In this document: positions 33,260 to 41,154 of the stretch, piece by piece
How the letters are laid out: each line of letters opens with the position of its first letter
How positions within the stretch are numbered: position 1 is the first letter of the stretch
Assembly (NCBI GenBank): GCA_029259935.1
Contig: JAJDEH010000023.1
Coordinates: 1-64,000, forward strand
DNA length: 64,000 bases
Source: Planctomycetota bacterium
Lineage (GTDB): Bacteria; Planctomycetota; Planctomycetia; Pirellulales; Pirellulaceae
Reading direction: 5' to 3'
Translations under genes and position numbers: made by a program
The notes under the pieces: model-generated
What the model was told of the DNA's origin: nothing
Database searches by the model: none
The model's input: only the letters and a program-made list of their open reading frames with translations

Positions 33260-33413
33260 TCGCCTTGTGCCTGTTCGCTTCGACCTTGTTTGTGGCCCTG
33301 CAAAAGTCGACTTAAGCTTCTTCAGGCACTTGGTGGCCAAGGCGCTCATCGACGATGTTTCTCGGATCGCATGGATGGTGCCGGCCGGAGTTCAGTGGGC
33401 AATACGGATTGTC

Positions 33414-33989
33414 TCACCGTCGCTTGATTGGGGGTGATGTATTTGTTCCCTCGTCGCGCTGCCGGACGACGCGCGGCGTCAACTTGATTCGCAGCGTCTT
33501 ATTGTCGGAGCCGATCTCAATGACCGACTCGGTTCCGTCGAGCGTCATCACCTGAGGTCGCGATAGAATCGTTGCTTTGCCATCTTCGACTTCTTGAATG
33601 AGGATCTGGATCATGATTTGCGTGGGAGCCTTGTCCAGCTTGCGAATCAAGTCCGTAATTCTGTCCATGTAGGGCGGCTTTGCACTGACCAACAGGCTGT
33701 TGGTGTTGACCTCGGGAATGATCACGGCGGGCGAATCGACAATGAAGCCATTGTGTTTGGGCTTCTCGCCGAATATCGACAATAACTCTTGATTGATGGC
33801 ATTTGCCACTTCCGTGGCAACGGCGTTCTTGATTCGAAATACGGTCGTCTTGCGCGACGAAGCCGCGGCGCGAGCCGGTTTCGCGACAACCGGCGGAGCG
33901 GGCAACACCGAAAGATCCGCGGTTGGTTCCTGGGCGATTGCGGAGTGGACCAACAGCAACAGCGCCAACATTGGTGTGAAAATGCGCAT
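33414..33989 (-). CDS. Exported secretin-N-like protein, short
   Basis: 191 residues from the ATG at 33989, with AAGGAA seven bases upstream; the frame is open for 56 codons above, but without a start site. A signal peptide (1-20) ends in SAIAQ. Residues about 50-125 follow the pattern of a secretin N domain (AVATEVANAINQELL...VNTNSLLVSAKPPYMDRITDLIRKLD), and then QIMIQILIQEVEDGKATILSRPQVMTLDGTESVIEIGS resembles the beginning of a secretin beta-domain. A real secretin has several hundred more residues, so this is either a stand-alone periplasmic N-domain protein or a truncated secretin. No pilus or type II secretion genes adjoin it. Confidence 0.68.
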   Translation of the reverse strand: MRIFTPMLALLLLVHSAIAQEPTADLSVLPAPPVVAKPARAAASSRKTTVFRIKNAVATEVANAINQELLSIFGEKPKHNGFIVDSPAVIIPEVNTNSLLVSAKPPYMDRITDLIRKLDKAPTQIMIQILIQEVEDGKATILSRPQVMTLDGTESVIEIGSDNKTLRIKLTPRVVRQRDEGTNTSPPIKRR

Positions 33990-34069
33990 GGGAAGTTCCT
34001 TATTCTTGTAAACGACTGGGCGAAACGGCTGAAATGCGACGGGATTACACCAAAATCCCATTTGCATGA

Positions 34070-34353
34070 CTAGGTCATGTTTAGTCGCTCGGTCGAAGTG
34101 CTTTCGCCGCCTTCGCGGCTTGATGAAAGATCGGGTCCTCGACCTGCGGGCTGACACCCGCAGCTAAATGCTTTCGCCGCATTCGCGGCTTTCAAGGCGT
34201 CCATGAAATCCGCTGGTTTGATGACGGTCAGGTTTTCAGATGTGGCGTCTTTCACGAAGGCGAATTTGAACTTGGGGTGGCGCATTCGTCCAACTTGGAC
34301 AAGTACGCGTGACGCTGTTTCTTGGCAAGCGGGAACCTGAAATCAATGACGAT
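34070..34353 (-). pseudogene. Possible frame-disrupted gene remnant
   Basis: On the minus strand from about 34353 a frame reads MIVIDFRFPLAKKQRHAYLS and onward to a stop near 34255; the sequence then continues sensibly in another frame as MRHPKFKFAFVKDATSENLTVIKPADFMDALKAANAAKAF, before running into a hairpin repeat. One frameshift would join them into a protein of about 75 residues plus repeat-derived tail. No family recognised. It may also be chance. Confidence 0.25.
34090..34195. repeat. GCTTTCGCCGC repeat pair around a CTGCGGG hairpin
   Basis: Two direct copies of TGCTTTCGCCGC(C/A)TTCGCGGCTT, at about 34100-34123 and 34170-34193, enclose the palindrome CTGCGGG-N6-CCCGCAG. A REP-like unit. 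The sequence 34354-34666, up to the cyanophycinase-like gene, shows no gene or structure that I can support. Confidence 0.55.
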
Positions 34354-34666
34354 CATCGGAGAATCCCTGGCCGGTTTTTGTGACCCTCAGCAATACGTGG
34401 AAGTGTCTCGCCCAATTGCGTAGAATAACGGTAGTCAGGAACCTGGGGCCAAAGCCTGGGCAGTATGAAGCTGTGCGCCCAAATCGCGGGCGGAAGGCTC
34501 GATGGTATGTTACAAACTGTCAACTGCCCCGATTTCCGTCAGACTGCGGAGAATGGCGAACTGGGGTTAGGTAACACAGTCGTGACTGCGCCGCTTGGCC
34601 GGGAGACGATGACTGGCTGCTAACGATAAATTACTTGACCCGGATTCAATTCATTGGGAGATACTT

Positions 34667-36361
34667 GTGACACGCACCACCAAAACCCTGCTGGCTGTCG
34701 CCTGCGGTTTCATTTGGCTTCCGCTTATCGCTTCAAGCCAAGAGTTTGACGAGCAGTTCGACCATTGGCCGATCGACTTGAAGATCAACGGCACTTTGGT
34801 CGTCGGTGACGGACTGGCGGATGTCTCGGTTTTGAAGAACGCCGTGCCGCGTGGAAAGGATGCCAAGGTCGCACTGCTGACGGATGCCGAACCCGAAGCG
34901 GCGGTTGTTGAACAATTCAAGACGGCTTTTGGCGGTGAGGGCGACTCGCTGTCGATCTCGCAAATCAACGGGGATCTGGCCGGGCAGCTTGAAGATGTTT
35001 GTAAGAAGTGTCAGGTGGTCTGTTGGCATTCAACCAAGGCACCGGGCGAGTTGCCGGCGGAGGCGCTGAGTCGGATCTGTTCGGTGTGCAACAAGCAGAT
35101 TGCCGATGGCGGTTCGATCATCGCTCTGGGGCCGGCGGCCAAGCAGTTTGCTTCGCGATATTTCACGGCGGCGGAAAAAGCCCAAGCGGTGCGCGAGGGA
35201 TTGGGCATCGCGCCGGATTGTGTCATTGAATTGAACTACGATCACGCCGGAGATGCACGCCCGCGGATGTTGAGCGCGCTGGCGGCTTATCCTCGATCGG
35301 TGGGAATTGGGATCGAAAAGGGCTCGGCCATGGTCCTGCGAGGCCGCAAGATTCGCGTGGTCGGCAATGGCACCGCCACGTTCATGCTGATGGCCAATGA
35401 ACGCCAGCCTTTGCGGGTGCAGACCATCGGCCAGCAGTCTTCGACGCGACAACGGCCGGACCAGTATCTGGTTGATCTAACAGAATGGCGGCGCGATGCG
35501 ATGGATCGAACTCTGGATCCGTTTCCAGCCGCCGAGCCGAAGACGCCGCACGTCGAAAAGGGGTCGCTAGTCATCGTGGGCGGAGGCCGTACGCCGGCCG
35601 GGTTGATGGGCAAGTTCGTGGAGTTGGCCGGCGGGGCGGAAAACGCCAAGCTGGTCTACGTGGCCTGCAGCGAACGCGATGAGATTTCGCCTCAACAACG
35701 AACCGTCGAAGCTTGGAAGAAAATGGGGGTCAAGCATGCCGTGACACTGCATACCAAGGATCGCAACAAGGCGAACAGTGATGAGGAATTTTTAGCGCCG
35801 CTCAAGGATGCCACCGGGCTGTGGTTTGCCGGCGGGCGGCAGTGGAATTTTTCCGATTCGTACTACGGGACCAAGGCTCACGAGTTGATGAAGCAGGTCG
35901 TGACACGGGGCGGAGTGGTCGGTGGTTCGTCGGCGGGAGCGTCGATCCAGGCCCGTTACCTGGCCCGCGCGACGCCGATTGGCAACTGGCTGATCATGGC
36001 ACCGGGATATGAACGCGGAGGCCTGGGCTTTATCTGTGGCGTGGCCATCGATCAACATTTTTCACAACGGGGCCGCCAAAAGGATATGACCCAACTGGTC
36101 AATCGGTATCCACAACTGCTGGGGATCGGCATCGACGAGTCGACCGCGATCATTGTTCGCAACTCGGCCGCCGAAGTGGTGGGCCGCGGCAAAGTTCATT
36201 TTTATGATCGGAAGCTGCCGGTCTATCCCGATCGGCCCGACTACATCGCGCTGCCGGCCGGATCGGTTTATGATCTGGCGGAACGCCTGGTAGTTAAGGA
36301 TGCAACCGCCGCAGAGCCGCCCGCGGAAAAGGAACCGGCGGAGAAGTGCCCCACGCCGTAG
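34667..36361 (+). CDS. Cyanophycinase-like exported protein with two S51-type domains
   Basis: 564 residues from a GTG with GGGAG eight bases upstream. A signal peptide (1-24) ends in SSQ. Residues about 40-285 look like a degenerate S51-type domain (SIIALGPAAKQF where the nucleophile loop should be; GIGIEKGSAMVL kept). Residues about 300-545 are a complete one: FAGGRQWN, GVVGGSSAGASIQ with nucleophile Ser422, AIDQHFSQRGR with a catalytic His, and GIGIDESTAIIV. Cyanophycinases cleave beta-Asp-Arg dipeptides from cyanophycin; many relatives act on other peptides. It is exported, so it may feed on external polymer. No cyanophycin synthetase gene is visible. Confidence 0.88.
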   Translation: MTRTTKTLLAVACGFIWLPLIASSQEFDEQFDHWPIDLKINGTLVVGDGLADVSVLKNAVPRGKDAKVALLTDAEPEAAVVEQFKTAFGGEGDSLSISQINGDLAGQLEDVCKKCQVVCWHSTKAPGELPAEALSRICSVCNKQIADGGSIIALGPAAKQFASRYFTAAEKAQAVREGLGIAPDCVIELNYDHAGDARPRMLSALAAYPRSVGIGIEKGSAMVLRGRKIRVVGNGTATFMLMANERQPLRVQTIGQQSSTRQRPDQYLVDLTEWRRDAMDRTLDPFPAAEPKTPHVEKGSLVIVGGGRTPAGLMGKFVELAGGAENAKLVYVACSERDEISPQQRTVEAWKKMGVKHAVTLHTKDRNKANSDEEFLAPLKDATGLWFAGGRQWNFSDSYYGTKAHELMKQVVTRGGVVGGSSAGASIQARYLARATPIGNWLIMAPGYERGGLGFICGVAIDQHFSQRGRQKDMTQLVNRYPQLLGIGIDESTAIIVRNSAAEVVGRGKVHFYDRKLPVYPDRPDYIALPAGSVYDLAERLVVKDATAAEPPAEKEPAEKCPTP

Positions 36362-36392
36362 CGCGTGCTCGCTCTTGCCTGCGGGCCGCGAT

Positions 36393-37019
36393 TCAGGCTT
36401 GCTCGGCGGACGCTTGAAAATCAGGTTCATGCCGGCGACGCACGCGTTTCATAACGACGCGCACAAGCGCGACCAAAACAACAATGGACAGAAGAAGGAT
36501 GCCCAGAGGCGTCAAGAGTTCCGTGGGCAGCAAGTAGGTGAACCCGCCTTGTGAAAGCGATTGAACTTCGGGGGCGGGAACCAGATCGGATCCGTCCAGC
36601 GAAGCGAAGCCGTTGGGGTGCAGCACTTCATGACCTGCGGTACCGTCACGGAGATAAGCCCGCACCACTTGGCCGGTTGCCGGGATCGGGTCGTGAGCTT
36701 GGAGGCTCATGTACTCGGTCATGCTCTTGCGACTGCGGATGGCGAAACAGCGAGTCACGATTTCGTCGCCGACTTGCACTCCCCTGCCCTTCTCTACCGA
36801 CTCGACCTTGATCGAGACATCGATGTGCCAATCGTAATTGCCGAATGCTTTTTCGACTTGCGAGCGTGCTGAGCGGGTCTCGACTTTGATTACCTTGCCG
36901 GTGACCACGAGATCCGCCTGCTCCAGCAGTTCAGCCGACGATTGCGGAGCGCGGGCCGCGTGAAGCGTGCTGGCGATGCACAACAGGCCAATCCATGTCG
37001 GGAATATTGGGTATCTCAT
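36393..37019 (-). CDS. Exported protein with C-terminal membrane anchor, unknown
   Basis: 208 residues. A signal peptide (1-22) ends in HAARA; the mature part has SSAELLEQADLVVTGKVIKVET, a beta-type pattern seen in OB-like exported domains, then VQVGDEIVTRCFAIRSR, and a C-terminal helix near 166-190 followed by a basic tail RVVMKRVRRRHE, so the bulk faces the periplasm. No catalytic motif. It is convergent with the cyanophycinase-like gene (31 bases apart) and 78 bases after coaD, perhaps on the same transcript. Function unknown. Confidence 0.72.
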   Translation of the reverse strand: MRYPIFPTWIGLLCIASTLHAARAPQSSAELLEQADLVVTGKVIKVETRSARSQVEKAFGNYDWHIDVSIKVESVEKGRGVQVGDEIVTRCFAIRSRKSMTEYMSLQAHDPIPATGQVVRAYLRDGTAGHEVLHPNGFASLDGSDLVPAPEVQSLSQGGFTYLLPTELLTPLGILLLSIVVLVALVRVVMKRVRRRHEPDFQASAEQA

Positions 37020-37097
37020 GCAACGGACTCCGACATTGAAAAAGAATGTTTCTCCGACTCGTTATATGCGCGCGGGCAGCGAAGCGTTGAATGACTA

Positions 37098-37604
37098 CTA
37101 TTCCGGTGCCGGGATTTTTTTTCGAATGATGGGGATGATCGCGGGCGGGACGAAGCGGGCCAGTTTTTCGTCGGTCGACAGCGGCGCGATTTGTTTGATG
37201 AGCGTGCTGGAGACATGCGTGAATTCTTCGTCGGCCATCAGAAAGACGGTTTCGATTTCGTCGTCTAGTTGGCGATTGGCCATCATCATGGTGAATTCCG
37301 CGGCGATGTCCGAGAGCGGACGCACGCCGCGAACCATGACTCGCGAATCCGATTCACGGACAAAATTGACCGCCAGGCCGGTGAAGGTGCGAACCTCGAC
37401 GTTTTTCAAATCGCTCGTGGACATACGGACCAAATCGACTCGCTCTTCTGTTGAAAAAAGCGACGTCTTTTCGACGTTGATGCCGATGCCGACGATCAAC
37501 CGGTCGTACAAGCGGCTGCACCGTTGAATCACGCTGAGATGGCCCAGGGTGATGGGGTCAAAGGAACCGGTGTAGACGGCGGTGCGAAAATGAGGATCGC
37601 TCAT
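37098..37604 (-). CDS. coaD: Phosphopantetheine adenylyltransferase
   Basis: 168 residues, the usual length. It catalyses the fourth step of coenzyme A synthesis, adenylating 4'-phosphopantetheine to dephospho-CoA in the cytoplasm. TGSFDPITLGHLSVI (12-26) carries the TxGH nucleotidyltransferase motif with His22, VRGVRPLSDIAAEFTMMMANRQL is the conserved substrate-binding segment, and EEFTHVSSTLIKQIA corresponds to the C-terminal SSTxVR-type motif. Its ATG is three bases past the stop of the NPYxSP membrane protein, so the two are coupled. No other CoA genes nearby. Confidence 0.96.
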   Translation of the reverse strand: MSDPHFRTAVYTGSFDPITLGHLSVIQRCSRLYDRLIVGIGINVEKTSLFSTEERVDLVRMSTSDLKNVEVRTFTGLAVNFVRESDSRVMVRGVRPLSDIAAEFTMMMANRQLDDEIETVFLMADEEFTHVSSTLIKQIAPLSTDEKLARFVPPAIIPIIRKKIPAPE

Positions 37605-37607
37605 GGA

Positions 37608-38222
37608 CTATTTTGTCGTAGGTGGATTGGTTGGCGGCCCAGGCGGGTTCGGCATGGTTGCCGGTTGATATGCCGGTTGATACTGCAAGAACGCACCAAG
37701 AATCTGGGATTTTGTGTACCCTTCTTCTCCCAATGCGAAGGCTCTTTTGACACTCGCATTGAAATAAATGATGAGCCCATAAATCATGAGCCCAATCGCC
37801 GTGGGCAAGCAATAGAAGGTCAATATCTGTCCCAGGCCGCTAAACAGAGCAACGATCCCTAACGTATGTCCACGGTAAGAGAGATTTCGTATGCCGGCGG
37901 AGACTTGCAAGATGCCCGAGACCAACGGGGGAAGCGAGAGTCCAGCAAAAACGCCCACCATGATCCACATGCTTGGCTCATTCGGACCATCAAACGGTGA
38001 GTCTTTCGCTCCGGCGAACAGAGCCCCGAAAACCGCGCCATAGCCCACGAATACTAGTCCCATCAGGATGGCGAGCGCGCCTTGCACGATCATCAGTATC
38101 GAAACGACGGTCACTTGGTTGACCGACGAGAATCCACCAACTCCTGCGGGAACGGGTGAAACGCTTGGACCTAATTCGCCGCTACTCTCGGGCGGGCTTG
38201 GCGATGCGTATGGATTGGACAT
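37608..38222 (-). CDS. Membrane protein with N-terminal NPYxSP tag
   Basis: 204 residues, beginning MSNPYASPSPPESSGEL. The short tag is followed by a Pro/Ser-rich linker, then four likely membrane helices (about 38-70, 85-110, 118-140 and 140-158) and a Pro-rich cytoplasmic tail ending NPPGPPTNPPTTK. The tag is the same as in the protein at 18237-18809, although the rest differs. It lies between an aminotransferase and coaD with gaps of 15 and 3 bases, so probably in one operon. Function unknown. Confidence 0.75.
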   Translation of the reverse strand: MSNPYASPSPPESSGELGPSVSPVPAGVGGFSSVNQVTVVSILMIVQGALAILMGLVFVGYGAVFGALFAGAKDSPFDGPNEPSMWIMVGVFAGLSLPPLVSGILQVSAGIRNLSYRGHTLGIVALFSGLGQILTFYCLPTAIGLMIYGLIIYFNASVKRAFALGEEGYTKSQILGAFLQYQPAYQPATMPNPPGPPTNPPTTK

Positions 38223-38237
38223 GGCGTTTTCGAGATG

Positions 38238-39425
38238 CTATTGGTGAAGGGCGTGAATGAGCCGTTCCACATCCGATTCATTCGTATAGGCGTGCGGGCT
38301 GATTCTCATCCTTCCCGCGCGTGTACTTAGGGCCACGCCCTGTTTTAGACATTGACTTCGCAGTTGGCCAGGATTGCGGCCGGGTATTTCGAAGGCCACG
38401 ATCCCCGACCGCTGATGATCGGCTTGCGGCCCTACTATGGTCGCGCCCATTGATTCTAGCTTCTGGCGCGCCAGTGACGTGATCCACAGCACACGTTCGC
38501 CGATCGGCGAGTCGGTGGACGTTAGTCCGTGACGGACCAACAGGTCGACGCTGGCACCCAATCCCAGAAAGCCAACCATGTTTTGCGAACCCCCTTCGTA
38601 TCGCGCGGCGTCGGGGCGAATATTCAATTCGGCTTTGCCAAAGTCGTGCGAATCGACGACGCTATGCCAACCCACGTTTAAAGGACGCAACAATTCAAGA
38701 TGTTCTTTCCGTATGTACATAAAGCCGGCACCCTCGGGTCCCAGCATCCACTTGTGTCCGTCGGCGGCGAAAAAGTCGATCGGCGTTCTGTTCACGTCCA
38801 GCGGAAAAACGCCCATGCCTTGAATAGCGTCCAGGAATACGAGTACCCCTCGATCATGGGCGATGGAGATCAGTTGGTCGAGGTCGATTCTCCCGCCGGT
38901 CGCGTAGCCAACCCAACTGATGGCGATAATTTTGGTGCGCTGATCGCACGCGTTGGCGATGGGGTCTAGATTGAAATCGGTCGTGTTTAGGTCGACTCGA
39001 CGTTCTTCCACCCCACGGCTTTTAAGATTGATCCAAGGATACAAATTCGATGGAAACTCGCCCCCGACCGTGATCACGTTGTCGCCTTCGCGCCAGGGGT
39101 AGCCTTCCGCGACGAGGTTAATTCCGGTCGTCGTATTCGGCACCAAGGCGATTTCTTGTGATTGGGCACCGACCATCTTGGCCGCGGTTTGGCGGATGTC
39201 TTCCGCTCGGGCTTCCCATTGTGGCCAAACGGTGTCTCCTTCCTCGGCGGCTTGGCGCGACCAGCGGGCCACGGCTTTGTGGGCGGGACTCGATAGAGGT
39301 CCGACGGCGGCATGGTCGAAATAGGCCCATCGCTCGGTGATGGGCATTTCTTCCCGAAATTCGTGCCAGTTTGGCTCATTCAGCGTGTCGTGCGACGCGG
39401 TACGGGGGAGTTTGGATGTCGGCAT
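38238..39425 (-). CDS. Class V aminotransferase (cysteine-desulfurase/isopenicillin-epimerase-like)
   Basis: 395 residues from the ATG at 39425 (MPTSKLPRT); 51 upstream codons in frame are not family-like. PLP enzyme of fold type I: TERWAYFDHAAVGPL at the start, NTTTGINLVAEG near 95, ISWVGYATGGRIDL, FLDAIQGMGVFPL with the PLP-binding Asp, and ADGHKWMLGPEGAGF with the Schiff-base Lys225. The GHKW form is typical of the epimerase/desulfurase-like branch outside iscS. Substrate unknown: no isc/suf genes are here. First gene of a probable operon with the NPYxSP membrane protein and coaD. Confidence 0.9.
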   Translation of the reverse strand: MPTSKLPRTASHDTLNEPNWHEFREEMPITERWAYFDHAAVGPLSSPAHKAVARWSRQAAEEGDTVWPQWEARAEDIRQTAAKMVGAQSQEIALVPNTTTGINLVAEGYPWREGDNVITVGGEFPSNLYPWINLKSRGVEERRVDLNTTDFNLDPIANACDQRTKIIAISWVGYATGGRIDLDQLISIAHDRGVLVFLDAIQGMGVFPLDVNRTPIDFFAADGHKWMLGPEGAGFMYIRKEHLELLRPLNVGWHSVVDSHDFGKAELNIRPDAARYEGGSQNMVGFLGLGASVDLLVRHGLTSTDSPIGERVLWITSLARQKLESMGATIVGPQADHQRSGIVAFEIPGRNPGQLRSQCLKQGVALSTRAGRMRISPHAYTNESDVERLIHALHQ

Positions 39426-39719
39426 TTGTAAGATGTGACGAGAGTGACAGGATGAGAAATGCAGCGTCCGACGGGTTCTCCCTAGTCGCGCGGGAAGCTG
39501 TCCGAACCCGGAAATCTGGCCGAAAAGAGTGTCCGGCTGGTGTCCATTCAACCCGCCGTTCAATTCCCTTACCGGCATGAAGGGAATATGATGAAGGTAT
39601 CAAGCCGATAAAACTTTTCGAGGCCCGAGTCTTAGGGTGACAGCGATCAGGCTTGGATTATACTAGCAAATTACCCTAGAGCAGGCTGCTCCCCTCGCGA
39701 GTGACTCAGAAAGGTAAGC

Positions 39720-39923
39720 ATGGCAAAGGGTTTGTGTTACGCCGGTATGTTTATTGCCGGAGTGGTATTATTGTTTTTCTTGATCGATCTGATCGCTGCG
39801 TCCGTCGGATTAGAGGGAGTGGCCCCGTTTCGGGGTGCGAGCATTTTGATGGACATCATGTTTGTGGCATGTGCCGCGGGACTGGGTTATTTGTCCTGGT
39901 CGACGTTGAAAGAGCAGGTCTAG
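39720..39923 (+). CDS. Small two-helix membrane protein
   Basis: 67 residues, ATG at 39720 with AAGG seven bases upstream. Two hydrophobic helices (about 6-28 and 42-60) joined by a short loop with VGLEGVAPFRG, and a short acidic/basic tail (STLKEQV). It is a lone gene in the 580-base space between the aminotransferase and the NodB-like gene. A longer open frame on the plus strand across the same bases (39701-40027) has no membrane pattern and is not used. Function unknown. Confidence 0.6.
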   Translation: MAKGLCYAGMFIAGVVLLFFLIDLIAASVGLEGVAPFRGASILMDIMFVACAAGLGYLSWSTLKEQV

Positions 39924-40006
39924 CAGTCAGCACTTCAACTTTGCGATGGGAATATGGGCCTTCCCAGCCGGGCAGTCAAATCAAGGGCAGCCGCGAGGTC
40001 GGATTG

Positions 40007-40798
40007 TTAGCCGGCCAGTTTACGTAAGATCGACTGCGAGCGGTTTCGTCGTTTTCCGGGTAACCATTCCGCCGCCTGCTCGGCCAGAGTGCGAACGACC
40101 AAAGAACCGCTGAGTTGCTGCTTGGCGATGTGCCGCAGAATCCAGTTCAGGCCATGGATCGCGCCGTTGTTGAGTTGAGCCAGACTGGGGCCGTCGATCG
40201 CCAAGTGGGTTGTGGCTCTTGTGGCGAGCAGCCGCTTAACTGTCTGCCGTACGGCCACCGCGCCGCCGCCCGGCAGCCATTGCATGCTGCCCGGAAATCG
40301 AACGTGGGCCGGCAATCGGCCGACGCCATAGCAGAGAGAAGTTGGTGACCTGCCCGTACGGCCCTCGCGCTCCGCGGTCAGGCCGGGACGGACCATGTTG
40401 ATCCCGTGCTTTACCAACAAATCGTGATGCCGGTCGAGCGCTGCGCCGCTAGAGAGGATCAACGTGGTGGCGGGTAACGCCATGTCGCGAGCGGCGTTCA
40501 CTTGACGAGTGAGTTCCCGCGAAAACCGAGTCCTGCCAGCGGTGGCCCCTACCCAGCTTCGGTCTGCGGCCAAGGCGATCTCGTGGCCTTGGCCAGCCGC
40601 CAGGATTCTTTGCGTCCAGGGCGATTTACTCGGACTCGATACCGCCCAAGTCGCCGGCAACCGCTGCCGCGTCAAAATTTCCAACAAACGGTCAATGGTG
40701 TCTGTAAATTGCCCAGTTTCACACGGGTTCGCCCTGTCGGCGTTTGGGTTGAGGTCGATGGAAATGACGAAGCTTTTCGTGTCCATTTGGTGATTCAT
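40007..40798 (-). CDS. Divergent NodB-like polysaccharide-deacetylase-fold protein
   Basis: About 263 residues from the ATG at 40798 (MNHQMDTKSFVISIDL), preferred because AAGGGA lies eleven bases upstream; earlier starts are possible. The pattern KSFVISIDLNPNAD...QFTDTIDRLLEILTRQRLPATWAVSSPSKSPWTQRILAAGQGHEIALAAD is that of a NodB domain: first strand with Asp, then the GHEI loop. The second histidine of the metal site (usually GHE.x.H..SH) is missing here (LAADRSW), so catalysis in the classic way is doubtful. Probably cytoplasmic, no signal peptide. May be a regulatory or binding relative. Confidence 0.65.
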   Translation of the reverse strand: MNHQMDTKSFVISIDLNPNADRANPCETGQFTDTIDRLLEILTRQRLPATWAVSSPSKSPWTQRILAAGQGHEIALAADRSWVGATAGRTRFSRELTRQVNAARDMALPATTLILSSGAALDRHHDLLVKHGINMVRPGLTAEREGRTGRSPTSLCYGVGRLPAHVRFPGSMQWLPGGGAVAVRQTVKRLLATRATTHLAIDGPSLAQLNNGAIHGLNWILRHIAKQQLSGSLVVRTLAEQAAEWLPGKRRNRSQSILRKLAG

Positions 40799-41078
40799 GG
40801 AGTCGCAAGTCCCTTGGGGTCGGTGGAGTCGCGAGTTCGATTCCAAACTCGACGTTGAGTCATTCGTTTCCATCGGTTCGATCTGGTCAACAACTAATGC
40901 CGGTCCATCCGGAACGAGGGTGATTCCGGCTGGGCAAGGTTTGATTGCTGGGCTCCGCTTCCCTGGGGAATAATCTGGGCTGGGCAATGCGAAGACCTTG
41001 CGCCCCTTCTCTAGGGGTAATTCCGAATCGCCCCACAAATTATTTAGTAATGACCCACCTGTTCAGGGTCGAAATGGC

Positions 41079-41084
41079 TATAAT
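41079..41084 (+). promoter_or_regulatory. Candidate -10 box for the VWA gene
   Basis: A perfect TATAAT 71 bases before the ATG at 41155. No good -35 at the right distance, but GACCC-N9-GGGTC (about 41052-41070) lies where one would be and could be an operator in this divergent region. Confidence 0.4.
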
Positions 41085-41154
41085 GAGCGTAAACTGAATC
41101 TGGCCGGGCCACCTAAATGGCGGGAGATTCCCTTCCAACCGTTGGATCCTACCT

